Shown: in pieces, positions 26,938 through 34,913 of the stretch
How positions within the stretch are numbered: the stretch's first letter is position 1
Layout of the letters: the number at the start of each line of letters is the position of its first letter
Origin: Sphingobacteriales bacterium 50-39
GTDB taxonomy: Bacteria; Bacteroidota; Bacteroidia; Chitinophagales; Chitinophagaceae
Direction: 5' to 3'
Length of the DNA: 64,000 nucleotides
NCBI GenBank assembly: GCA_001898505.1
Contig: MKTZ01000011.1
Coordinates: forward strand, 62,001-126,000
Made by a program: the position numbers and the translations under genes
The notes under the pieces: generated by a model
Database searches by the model: none
Seen by the model: the letters and a program-made list of their open reading frames with translations, nothing else
Told to the model about the DNA's origin: nothing

Positions 26938-26970
26938 CAAAAATAAGCCAGGATTTTAACAAAATATCAA
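26938..26970 (-). promoter_or_regulatory. promoter of the act-cox operon
   Basis: On the minus strand TATTTTTG (26945-26938) matches TAnnTTTG, with TTG at 26970-26968 at about the right distance for a -33 element. It would leave a leader of roughly 65 bases before the actA ATG. The rest of the 26870-27322 gap holds only the palindromic element at 27159-27246. Confidence 0.45.
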
Positions 26971-27158
26971 CATGGTGAAAATTTTTTTTCCCGCATCTGG
27001 CGTGGGTTTCAGCGAATTGTGCAGGATTGGAGTGACCTTCTGTCATACTTCTGTCAGCCGAATTTTTGAACAAAATTCAACAGAAGTTTGTGGGGGGAGT
27101 GCGAAAACATTTTTCACCGGCAGGCAGGCCTGCCAACCACTTAATGTCTCATAGTCTA

Positions 27159-27246
27159 TGGCCTTCGTCGGACCTGCTTCGTCACGGTCCTCCTCGGTCA
27201 TAACCTTCGCTGTGCTCGGTTACGGACAACGGACCGGTGGTCCGTT
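27159..27246. repeat. REP-like palindromic element between actA and purN
   Basis: Begins with GGCCTTCGTCGGACC-like sequence and ends with the perfect hairpin AACGGACC-GGT-GGTCCGTT (27228-27246), the same style as the other paired hairpins. It lies between two divergently transcribed genes, so it is not a simple gene-end terminator. Confidence 0.5.
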
Positions 27247-27311
27247 CCGGCCCCGAAGGTAGGGACTTTGTACAAACGCCGCTCATTCGTTTTTATTTTC
27301 CCGCCATAACT

Positions 27312-27319
27312 TACATTTG
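27312..27319 (+). promoter_or_regulatory. -7 promoter element of purN
   Basis: TACATTTG fits TAnnTTTG exactly and ends only three bases before the purN ATG (27323), so the message must be leaderless or nearly so. Confidence 0.55.
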
Positions 27320-27322
27320 CAA

Positions 27323-27916
27323 ATGCATCAAGTTGCCATCTTCGCATCGGGGGCCGGATCAAATGCAGCCCGCATTATTGACAGGTTTCGCCGCCACCCT
27401 TCCATAAAAATAAGCCTCATTGTATGTAATAAACCTGACGCCGGGGTGTTGGAGATTGCCGCAAAGGAGCATATCCCATCTCTGATCATTGAAAAGGAAC
27501 AGTTTTTCCGGGGAGACGCCTATGTGGCTGAACTGCAACGTCGAAATATCAGCTTTATCGTACTGGCGGGCTTTTTATGGAAGGTCCCCTCCAAACTGAT
27601 CCAGGCATATTCAGGCAGGATCATCAACATTCATCCCGCCTTATTACCCAAATACGGGGGGAAAGGCTTCTATGGCCGGCTGGTGCACGAGGCCGTCATC
27701 GCCGCAAAAGAAAAAGAGTCGGGTATCACCATCCATTATGTAGACGAGCTCTACGATCACGGCCAGATCATCTTCCAGGCCGGCTGTCTCATCGAACCCA
27801 ATGACACCCCCGATACCCTGGCGCAAAAGATACACGGACTGGAGCATGAACACTTTCCCCGGGTCATCGAGGAACTCCTGACATCTCCCGGTCCCGGATC
27901 ATCAAAAGATCGTTAA
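27323..27916 (+). CDS. purN: phosphoribosylglycinamide formyltransferase
   Basis: A 197-residue PurN that transfers a formyl group from 10-formyl-THF to GAR in purine synthesis. Visible motifs: FASGAGSNAARII (phosphate binding), INIHPALLPKYGGKGFYG (catalytic Asn and His) and the late YDHGQIIFQ (catalytic Asp). The frame is open from a TTG two codons earlier, but ATG 27323 follows the promoter element directly. Confidence 0.94.
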   Translation: MHQVAIFASGAGSNAARIIDRFRRHPSIKISLIVCNKPDAGVLEIAAKEHIPSLIIEKEQFFRGDAYVAELQRRNISFIVLAGFLWKVPSKLIQAYSGRIINIHPALLPKYGGKGFYGRLVHEAVIAAKEKESGITIHYVDELYDHGQIIFQAGCLIEPNDTPDTLAQKIHGLEHEHFPRVIEELLTSPGPGSSKDR

Positions 27917-27982
27917 AACACCGATTTCCGCTCTTTATGTCCTAATTTGGATGTAATATCACCACTCAAATTGATAAATTGA

Positions 27983-28744
27983 TTGCCTTTGGCTTCTTTT
28001 ACCCATAAAACATTACTGGCCTTTATCTTATCCTTGACATTCCTCGCTGGAGAAAAGGCCTGGGGTCAGCAACAACAAGTCTTCATTCACGGGACAGTAT
28101 ATAATATGTATAGGACCCGGCCCCTGGAGTCCGTCAGCGTCGTCGCGAACTCCAAAGGCACAACCACGGATTCCAACGGCAACTATTCCATCCAGGTGCC
28201 GCTGGACGACTCTATCTATTTTTCCTATTTGGGCCGGTCAACCCAAAAATTCCCCGTCAGGGACATCAACGCCACCACAGGCTTCGATATCGCACTGCAT
28301 GTTGACCCCCTGGAACTAAAGGAAGTAAAGGTCATGCCCCGCAACTATCGCATGGACTCCATCCAAAACCGGCAGGATTACGCCAAATATTTCGATTTTA
28401 AAAAGCCAGGCTTCAAGATCACCAGCCCTACCAGCAACGGAGGCCTGGGGGCCGGCGTAGACCTGGATGAACTCATCAATGTATTCCGGCGCGATCGCAC
28501 CCGGCGGATGCTGGCCTTCCAGGGACGGCTGGTGGAAGAAGAACAGGAGAAATTTGTTGACCATCGATTTAGCCCCTATATCGTAAAAAAGATCACCCAC
28601 CTCACCGGGGAAGGGCTGGACAGCTTTATGGTAAAATACCGCCCCTCCTACGAATTTTGTGTAAAAGCCACCGACTACGATTTCTTTGATTATATTAAGA
28701 TAGCATTCAAGCAGTATAAGGTCGACAGGAAGGATCAACCCTAA
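27983..28744 (+). CDS. secreted carboxypeptidase-regulatory-like domain protein
   Basis: A 253-residue protein with a signal peptide ending near AWGQ and a carboxypeptidase-regulatory-like beta-sandwich at about 32-110 (VFIHGTVYNMYRTRPLESVSVVANSKGTTTDSNGNYS). The C-terminal half has no recognised domain. The frame opens after a stop and has no early ATG, so TTG 27983 is the likely start. It ends next to a paired hairpin. Similar proteins occur widely in Bacteroidota with unknown function. Confidence 0.65.
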   Translation: MPLASFTHKTLLAFILSLTFLAGEKAWGQQQQVFIHGTVYNMYRTRPLESVSVVANSKGTTTDSNGNYSIQVPLDDSIYFSYLGRSTQKFPVRDINATTGFDIALHVDPLELKEVKVMPRNYRMDSIQNRQDYAKYFDFKKPGFKITSPTSNGGLGAGVDLDELINVFRRDRTRRMLAFQGRLVEEEQEKFVDHRFSPYIVKKITHLTGEGLDSFMVKYRPSYEFCVKATDYDFFDYIKIAFKQYKVDRKDQP

Positions 28745-28751
28745 TTATCGG

Positions 28752-28780
28752 AACGAGCCTGTGGCTCGTTGTCCGAAGGA
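28752..28780. repeat. REP-like double hairpin downstream of the 27983 gene
   Basis: AACGAGCC-TGT-GGCTCGTT (28752-28770) is a perfect 8-bp hairpin with a three-base loop, followed by TCC-GAA-GGA (28772-28780). It begins eight bases after the stop codon and may also act as a transcript end. Confidence 0.7.
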
Positions 28781-28814
28781 CCATCAGTAGATTTTTACAC
28801 CAAAACCCTGTTTT

Positions 28815-30449
28815 ATGAAAAAATATCTTTGCCCAAGGTCTCGCCTGGCCCTACTGGTCGCTTATTTTCTCATCCCGCTTCCGGGCCAGGCAAGGCCCGG
28901 CATCCGCAGGATACCCATAATTGAATGCCGTGTAATGGCCTGTCGCGCCTCAGGCACGACAACTCCTGGTAACGGTCTCTTCCCCGACAGTCTGCCCACC
29001 TTCCTAAAAGACAGCCTCGACACCTACGTCCAGCGAGCCCTCACCGACTGGCAGATCCCCGGCGTCGCCGTCTGTGTGGTCAAAGATGGAAAAGTGGTGG
29101 TAATGAAAGGCTATGGAGTAAGAGAGCTCGGCCAACCTGAAAAGGTGGATGAGAACACGTTGTTTATGATCGGGAGCAACACCAAGGCCTTTACCGCAAC
29201 CGCCATCGCCATGCTGGATGCCGACAAAAAGCTCTCCCTCGATGACAAGGTGACCAAATGGCTGCCCGAATTCAAGCTGGACAACAAGCCCGCCGGCGAA
29301 CAGGCCATCCTACGCGATCTTCTCTGCCATCGCCTGGGATTTATGACCTTCCAGGGCGATTTCACCTATTGGACCAGCAACCTCACCCGGGAGCAGATCA
29401 TCGAAAAAATGTCTCATATCAAGGCCGTCTACCCCTTCCGGACCACCTGGGGCTATACCAACGCCGCCTTCCTCACGGCCGGACAGATCATACCAAAAGC
29501 CAGCGGGCAGACCTGGGAGCAATTCATGCAGGACAGTCTTTTTACACCGCTGGGTATGACCCATACGATCGCACTTAGCAAGGACCTCCCGGCAGCCCCC
29601 AATAAATCTGCCCCCTATACCATGGCCGAAGGCCGGCTGGTAAGGATACCCTATTGCAAGATCGACAACCTCGCTCCGGCAGGCAGCATCAGCTCCTCCG
29701 TCAGCGATATGAGCAAATGGGTGATCATGCAGCTGGACAAAGGAAAATATGAAGGACGCCAGATCGTCCCGCTTTCCGCCATTGCACAGACCCGCTGGCC
29801 TCATTCCATCATGGGCAATGGCGGACACCTATTCAATGAAAGTCATTTTGCATTATACGGCCTTGGCTGGATGCTGCAGGAATACGATGGCCGAAAGATC
29901 GTCTCCCATACAGGCGGTGTCAACGGATATGTCACCAGTGTAACCCTGCTGCCGGAAGAGAACCTGGGCATCGTCGTGCTGACCAATACAGATCAAAATG
30001 CTTTTTACGAAGCATTGAAATGGGAGATCCTGGACGCCTGGCTCAAGCTGCCCTACAGGAATTACAGTAATGTATACCTGCAGCGGACACTCCATCAGCA
30101 GCAGGAAGAGGCCAAAGCTGAACGGCAGTTCAGGGATTCCGCCAACCTTCATCTGCCCACAACCCTGCCGCTGACGGCTTATACCGGACAATATTTCAAC
30201 GATGTCTATGGGGATATACAGGTAGTCCAGGAGAAGGGCGAGATGCGTATGATATTCTCCCATCACCCGGATATGTATGCGAAACTGGAGTCCCTGGGTG
30301 GCAACAGGTTTTATGCCACCTTCTCCGACCCGGAATTCAGCAAGGCGGTCTTCCCCTTCGCGACGGAAGGGAATAAGGTAAAGTCCGTCACGGTCAAGGT
30401 GGCAGACTTCGTGGAGTATACGCCGTATGAATTCGTGAAGCGGCCCTGA
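28815..30449 (+). CDS. serine hydrolase of the class C beta-lactamase family
   Basis: A 544-residue secreted protein. An N-terminal hydrophobic signal precedes a beta-lactamase/DD-peptidase-type domain at about 70-400. The catalytic motifs are SNTK (SxxK, near 121-124), YTN (near 214-216) and HTG (near 364). A C-terminal domain of about 110 residues resembles DUF3471. Family members hydrolyse D-amino-acid peptides or esters; the substrate is not evident. Confidence 0.88.
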   Translation: MKKYLCPRSRLALLVAYFLIPLPGQARPGIRRIPIIECRVMACRASGTTTPGNGLFPDSLPTFLKDSLDTYVQRALTDWQIPGVAVCVVKDGKVVVMKGYGVRELGQPEKVDENTLFMIGSNTKAFTATAIAMLDADKKLSLDDKVTKWLPEFKLDNKPAGEQAILRDLLCHRLGFMTFQGDFTYWTSNLTREQIIEKMSHIKAVYPFRTTWGYTNAAFLTAGQIIPKASGQTWEQFMQDSLFTPLGMTHTIALSKDLPAAPNKSAPYTMAEGRLVRIPYCKIDNLAPAGSISSSVSDMSKWVIMQLDKGKYEGRQIVPLSAIAQTRWPHSIMGNGGHLFNESHFALYGLGWMLQEYDGRKIVSHTGGVNGYVTSVTLLPEENLGIVVLTNTDQNAFYEALKWEILDAWLKLPYRNYSNVYLQRTLHQQQEEAKAERQFRDSANLHLPTTLPLTAYTGQYFNDVYGDIQVVQEKGEMRMIFSHHPDMYAKLESLGGNRFYATFSDPEFSKAVFPFATEGNKVKSVTVKVADFVEYTPYEFVKRP

Positions 30450-30472
30450 CGCCCGGGAGCGGCCCCAGCCTC

Positions 30473-30874
30473 TTATCCGCCAAATCCCGGCGGTACGCTG
30501 TGCAGTCCGACCCGATTGCCCTCCGTATCGATAAATACGGCCATATGCCCATATTCAGGACTGATCAATGTCTTTGGCACAGCGATCTTTCCGCCCGCCG
30601 CTTCCACCTTATCCAATATCAGCTGTACATCGGGGTTGGCATTCAGATAGACCAACGGTCCGTCCGTAGCCGAGGGAATATAGATCCCATCCGCCTTGTT
30701 CAGCGCGCCGCCGATGCCGCTGGCTGGGTCCTGAATGGGGAACATACGCATTTTGATATGCGGACTCTCCAACGGTATCATCTTGATATCAAAAATGGCC
30801 TCGTAAAATCGCTGGGCGCGATCCAGGTCGATGGCAGGTATCTCAAACCAGCTGATAGCATTCTTGAAGATCAT
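30473..30874 (-). CDS. VOC superfamily (glyoxalase/bleomycin-resistance-like) protein
   Basis: A 133-residue protein made of the paired beta-alpha-beta-beta-beta units of the vicinal oxygen chelate fold: ISWFEIPAIDLDRAQRFYEAIF at the start and FIDTEGNRVGLHS at the end, where metal ligands normally lie. The reaction is unknown. It is convergent with the serine hydrolase gene and divergent from the gene at 30921. Confidence 0.88.
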   Translation of the reverse strand: MIFKNAISWFEIPAIDLDRAQRFYEAIFDIKMIPLESPHIKMRMFPIQDPASGIGGALNKADGIYIPSATDGPLVYLNANPDVQLILDKVEAAGGKIAVPKTLISPEYGHMAVFIDTEGNRVGLHSVPPGFGG

Positions 30875-30881
30875 AATTGTA

Positions 30882-30889
30882 TATTTTTG
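30882..30889 (+). promoter_or_regulatory. -7 promoter element of the 30921 gene
   Basis: TATTTTTG matches TAnnTTTG, 31 bases before the ATG. Confidence 0.45.
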
Positions 30890-30920
30890 GAACTAAATTT
30901 ATAAAAAATTTCCCCGCATC

Positions 30921-31475
30921 ATGGAACAAACCAACCTTGGGATAGGCACACGTCTTCAGCACACACAATACGGCCCCGGCGTCATCGTAGGCATTCGCTA
31001 TGCCACCTACCTGATCTCCTTTATCAATCATGGTATCAAAGAGGTCGACAAGACTGACACGCACCTCGACGAGATCATCCCGGAGAACGTAACGGAAGAG
31101 ATCGAAACTCATTCTGATGTTGAGCGGTCATTGCTAAAGATACTCCGGCTCTGGGGCGGCTTTTCGGAGATCGTACCCCTGGGCGACAAGTGGCGGGGCG
31201 GCACGATGGTGCTGCAGCCCGGAGACAAATCCGTCAAATCGAAGGAAGTGCCCATCGACGTCTTCTTTCACAAGATCGTCATGGCGCGCGACCGCCTGCG
31301 GGTGCTGGAACAGCAGATCAATGGCCATAAGGGACTCAGTGACGAAGATAAGGTCAACCTCCAGCAATATATTACCCGCATCTATGGCAGCTTTACCACC
31401 TTCAATGTGCTGTTTCGTAATAAAGAACAGTGGTTTGTAGGGACCGCCACAGGCGGTCCGCCCGAAGGGCAATAA
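30921..31475 (+). CDS. conserved hypothetical protein with an SH3-like N-terminus
   Basis: A 184-residue soluble protein of unknown function. Residues about 5-48 (IGTRLQHTQYGPGVIVGIRYATYLISF) resemble the small beta-barrel found at the end of UvrD/PcrA helicases and in transcription-coupling factors. The middle has a helical region (DVFFHKIVMARDRLRVLEQQI). The last residues (about GTATGGPPEGQ) are encoded by a GC-rich double hairpin, suggesting that a repeat inserted at the 3' end altered the C-terminus. Confidence 0.6.
   Translation: MEQTNLGIGTRLQHTQYGPGVIVGIRYATYLISFINHGIKEVDKTDTHLDEIIPENVTEEIETHSDVERSLLKILRLWGGFSEIVPLGDKWRGGTMVLQPGDKSVKSKEVPIDVFFHKIVMARDRLRVLEQQINGHKGLSDEDKVNLQQYITRIYGSFTTFNVLFRNKEQWFVGTATGGPPEGQ
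31441..31470. repeat. REP-like double hairpin inside a coding sequence
   Basis: GGACCGCC-ACA-GGCGGTCC (31441-31459) is a perfect hairpin, followed by GCCC-GAA-GGGC (31460-31470). The two-hairpin arrangement with three-base loops matches the other copies. The stop codon TAA follows three bases later (31473-31475). Confidence 0.75.
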
Positions 31476-31590
31476 GACCGAGTCCGTGTAAAGGCCCAAA
31501 ATACTAAAATATTTGTCTATTTAAGGTAATAATTTTAGTTTAATTTAGCGATCGTAACAGCCATTGCCAATTAAATTATCACTAAACCTT

Positions 31591-33084
31591 ATGTCTATGA
31601 AAATATTGCTTGACACTAATATCATAATCCATCGGGAAGCAAGTAAGATCGTCAATAATGATATAGGCATACTTTTTTACTGGTTAGATAAACTTCATTA
31701 TGCCAAAGTGGTTCATCCACTGACAGCCCGTGAACTTAATCGCAACTTGAATCCTGAGACCGCGAAAACAATGCAGGTGAAGCTTGCAAATTACGAAGTA
31801 TTAAAAACAGAAGCCCCTGCAAACGACCCGGTCAAAAAAGTAAGCGACGCAATTGATAAGGTGCCAAATGACTTTGATGATACCAGGCTACTAAATGAAG
31901 TTTTTTCCGATAGAGTGGACATATTGATTTCGGAAGACAAAAAGATTCACACTAAGGCTCGAATGCTCGGCATCAGCGATCGTGTATTTAGAATTGACGG
32001 TTTCCTGGAAAAGGTATTAGCCGAGAACCCAGAATTAGTTGATTATAAAGTTCTGGCTGTTAAGAAGGAATATTTTGGAAATATCGACCTCCCGGATCAG
32101 TTCTTTGATAGTTTTCGTGCCGATTATATCGGCTTTGATAAGTGGTTCAACAGCAAAGCTAATGAAATTGCCTACGTCTGTTACCATGCCAATATATTAT
32201 CAGCCTTCTTATATATAAAACGGGAGGATGAAAATGAGAATTATCAAAATATAAGTCCTCATTTTTCACCGATGAAAAGATTAAAAATAGGCACATTCAA
32301 GGTAACAAGCAACGGCATTAAGCTTGGCGAACGATTTCTTAAAATCATTTTTGATAACGCGAGGCAGTACAAAGTAGATGAAATTTATGTCACAATTTTT
32401 GATAAGCGGCCGGAGCAATTACGTTTGATTTCTTTGCTGGAGGACTATGGATTCAAATATCACGGTGAAAAGAATACAGCTTCTGGAACAGAAAAGGTAT
32501 ATGTGCGGGATTTTAGCAAGAATGCAAATGTTGAGCATCCTAAGTTGACATATCCCTGGCTTTCTAAGGAAACAAACGTTTATATAGTGCCGATAAAGCC
32601 GGAATATCATACTAAGTTGTTACCTGATTCAATATTGAGAACTGAGTCACCAATGGACTTTGTCGACAATGAACCGTATCGTAACGCGATCAGCAAAGTA
32701 TATGTTTCACATTCCAGAACACGATCTCTGAATCCGGGAGACATATTAGTTTTTTATCGATCCGGAGGCATTTATGTTGGGGTGACGACTACAATAGGAA
32801 TAGTAGAAAATGTCGTGTCTGACATTAAAACGACAGATGAATTGATAAGAATATGTCATAAACGAACAGTGCTTACAGAAGCAGAACTAAAGCAAAATTG
32901 GGATAGGTACCCGGGATACAAACCATTTGTAATAAATTTTCTTTACGCATTTTCTTTTGTAAAACGAATAACTTTAAAACAAATGCTTGATGAGGGAATA
33001 CTACCAAGCATGGATTCTGTGAAAACTATTACGATAATGGATAGAAAAGCATTTACAGAACTTATAACTTTGTCGAAAATATGA
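31591..33084 (+). CDS. PIN-GNAT-PUA-like multidomain protein, putative RNA-acting effector
   Basis: A 497-residue protein from ATG 31591 (an upstream TTG frame extension has no support). Residues about 1-150 are a PIN nuclease-like domain: LLDTNIIIH (first Asp), LTARELNRN (Glu) and ILISEDKKIHTKA (Asp). Residues about 185-305 resemble a GNAT acetyltransferase (NGIKLGERFLKIIFDNARQYKVDEIYV and LLEDYGFKYHG). Residues about 360-490 look like a PUA/EVE-type fold (LNPGDILVFYRSGGIYVGV). Its stop overlaps the start of the ASCH gene (ATGA). Base composition is clearly richer in A+T than the surrounding genes, suggesting transfer. Domain calls are from motif reading; the combined role, perhaps modification or cleavage of tRNA, is inference. 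Confidence 0.68.
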   Translation: MSMKILLDTNIIIHREASKIVNNDIGILFYWLDKLHYAKVVHPLTARELNRNLNPETAKTMQVKLANYEVLKTEAPANDPVKKVSDAIDKVPNDFDDTRLLNEVFSDRVDILISEDKKIHTKARMLGISDRVFRIDGFLEKVLAENPELVDYKVLAVKKEYFGNIDLPDQFFDSFRADYIGFDKWFNSKANEIAYVCYHANILSAFLYIKREDENENYQNISPHFSPMKRLKIGTFKVTSNGIKLGERFLKIIFDNARQYKVDEIYVTIFDKRPEQLRLISLLEDYGFKYHGEKNTASGTEKVYVRDFSKNANVEHPKLTYPWLSKETNVYIVPIKPEYHTKLLPDSILRTESPMDFVDNEPYRNAISKVYVSHSRTRSLNPGDILVFYRSGGIYVGVTTTIGIVENVVSDIKTTDELIRICHKRTVLTEAELKQNWDRYPGYKPFVINFLYAFSFVKRITLKQMLDEGILPSMDSVKTITIMDRKAFTELITLSKI

Positions 33085-33458
33085 AAGTTGTATTATCTAT
33101 AAAACCGGAATTTGCTAAAAAAATATTTCAGGGAACTAAGAAATATGAATTTCGTAGAGCAATTTTTAAAAATCCTAATGTAACGAAGATTATAGTTTAT
33201 GCGTCATCTCCAGTTAAGAAAGTAATTGGCGAATTTGAGATCGACAAAATAATTTCTCATGATTTGGAAACTCTTTGGAATAAAACCAAAGAATTTTCTG
33301 GCATATCAAAAGAATACTTTTTTGAATACTTCACTGATAAGGAACAGGGGTTTGCTATAAAAATTAAAAAGACGCATTTGTATGATTCTCCCAGATGCCT
33401 AAAGGAAGATTATAACCTCGCCCCACCCCAATCTTTCTCTTATTTTGTTGAACCATGA
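33081..33458 (+). CDS. ASCH domain protein
   Basis: A 125-residue ASCH/PUA-like protein. The family motif is seen in ILSIKPEFAKKIFQGTKKYEFRR (Gly-x-Lys-x-x-Glu-x-Arg). Later strands VTKIIVYASSPVKKVIGEFEI fit the barrel. ASCH domains bind nucleic acids or nucleotides and some hydrolyse N4-acetylcytidine. It overlaps the PIN-GNAT gene by four bases and shares its A+T-rich composition, so the two probably form one functional unit. Confidence 0.75.
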   Translation: MKVVLSIKPEFAKKIFQGTKKYEFRRAIFKNPNVTKIIVYASSPVKKVIGEFEIDKIISHDLETLWNKTKEFSGISKEYFFEYFTDKEQGFAIKIKKTHLYDSPRCLKEDYNLAPPQSFSYFVEP

Positions 33459-33551
33459 TAACAACAGTGCTGGACAAAAGACAGAGGGATCAAATACCCC
33501 TTTTGCTGTCGGGGATGTAAACAAAAACCGACCGCAGGGCTGAAAATAAAA

Positions 33552-33572
33552 AACCTCCTTAAAAAGGAGGTT
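33552..33572. terminator. hairpin downstream of the ASCH gene
   Basis: AACCTCCTT-AAA-AAGGAGGTT is a perfect 9-bp stem. The T-rich tract follows it on the minus strand (TTTTTATTTT), so it reads best as a minus-strand terminator, but it may also end the plus-strand island transcript. The gap 33459-33731 holds nothing else recognisable. Confidence 0.55.
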
Positions 33573-33731
33573 GCTCTAATCAGTTCCATTACCATTAAAC
33601 CTTATCCTATTTATACTAAAATACCAAATAAGTAGATATTTTCATGCGATGTGCATGATTGGTGGAAAAATGGCCATTAATGCACTTATCAACACCAGAA
33701 TTTATATTTAACTAGGCGAAAATTGTCCCTT

Positions 33732-34913
33732 ATGACATCCTTTGCTTTCCGTCTGCTCTTCCTCCTGCTTCTGCCCGCATTCGTTTCCGCCCAGCCCTGG
33801 CTGAAACTCCATGAGAAGGCCATTGTCGTTGATACTCATAACGATGTGTTGTCAGGTGTCGTCCTGCACGGCATGAACATCGAAACCGATCTTACGGGTA
33901 AAACCCATTCCGATCTCGCCAGGTTTCGCAAAGGAGGGGTGGACGTACAGGTATTTTCCATTTTTTGTGACGACAGATATGGAAAAGGCTCGGCTTTCAA
34001 TAAGGCGCTGGAGGAGATCGACTCCCTTTATGCCATTGCCGCCCGCAATCCCGACAAGATGCAGATCGTCACCGACCCAAAGGGATTGGAGGCAGCCGTC
34101 CGGGATCATAAGCTGGCAGCCATGATGGGGGTAGAAGGAGGGCATATGATCGAAGATGACATGGACTACCTGGACAGCCTCTTCAAAAGAGGGGTCCGCT
34201 ATATGACCCTCACCTGGAATAACAGCACGTCCTGGGCCACCTCCGCCAGGGATGAGACCAGCCACGCCTGGACAGTCACACCCTACGGTCTCACAGACAA
34301 GGGTAGGAGGATCGTACAACGCATGAATGAACTAGGTATGCTCGTAGACCTTTCCCACGTTGGTGAAAAGACATTTTGGGACGCTATCAATACTACCACT
34401 AAACCCGTCCTCGTATCCCATAGCAGCGTCTATGCGCTATGCCCTGTTTTCCGCAATCTGAAGGACGACCAGATAAAGGCCATTGGGAAAAATGGAGGAG
34501 TGATCCAGGTTAATTTTTATTCCGGATTTCTCGACAGCAATTACATGAAAAGGCAACAGGCTTTTACCGCACGCCACAAAAGAGAGCTGGACTCGCTCAC
34601 CGCGCTCGACACACCAGGCTATGCTATCAACGAGTACTTCTCGCACACCTATCCCAGGGAGGCAAATGAACTGCGACCGCCGCTGTCCCTGCTCATCGAC
34701 CATATCGACTACATCGTAAAGCTCATTGGCGCGGACCATGTAGGGTTAGGCTCCGACTTTGACGGTATCGAATCTGCCCCACAGGAGCTGGATGATGTGT
34801 CATGCTATCCGGTGATCACCCGGGAATTGGAAAAAAGGGGATACAGTAAAGAAGATATTTTCAAAATACTGGGCGGGAATTTTATACGGGTACTGAAGGC
34901 GAATATGCGTTAA
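33732..34913 (+). CDS. membrane dipeptidase (peptidase M19)
   Basis: A 393-residue secreted zinc dipeptidase of the renal dipeptidase family, with a signal peptide ending at VSAQ. Metal and substrate motifs: VVDTHNDVL (His-x-Asp), the bridging Glu in MMGVEGGHMIEDD, LVDLSHVGEKTFWD, VSHSSVYALC and GLGSDFDGI. The longer frame begins with a TTG three codons earlier. The 3' end overlaps that of the convergent E1 gene by four bases. Confidence 0.93.
   Translation: MTSFAFRLLFLLLLPAFVSAQPWLKLHEKAIVVDTHNDVLSGVVLHGMNIETDLTGKTHSDLARFRKGGVDVQVFSIFCDDRYGKGSAFNKALEEIDSLYAIAARNPDKMQIVTDPKGLEAAVRDHKLAAMMGVEGGHMIEDDMDYLDSLFKRGVRYMTLTWNNSTSWATSARDETSHAWTVTPYGLTDKGRRIVQRMNELGMLVDLSHVGEKTFWDAINTTTKPVLVSHSSVYALCPVFRNLKDDQIKAIGKNGGVIQVNFYSGFLDSNYMKRQQAFTARHKRELDSLTALDTPGYAINEYFSHTYPREANELRPPLSLLIDHIDYIVKLIGADHVGLGSDFDGIESAPQELDDVSCYPVITRELEKRGYSKEDIFKILGGNFIRVLKANMR

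Noticed and set aside
26972-27154. 60-residue plus-strand open frame
   Set aside because: It lies in the promoter gap between actA and purN, has no start signal, and no protein-like conservation could be claimed.
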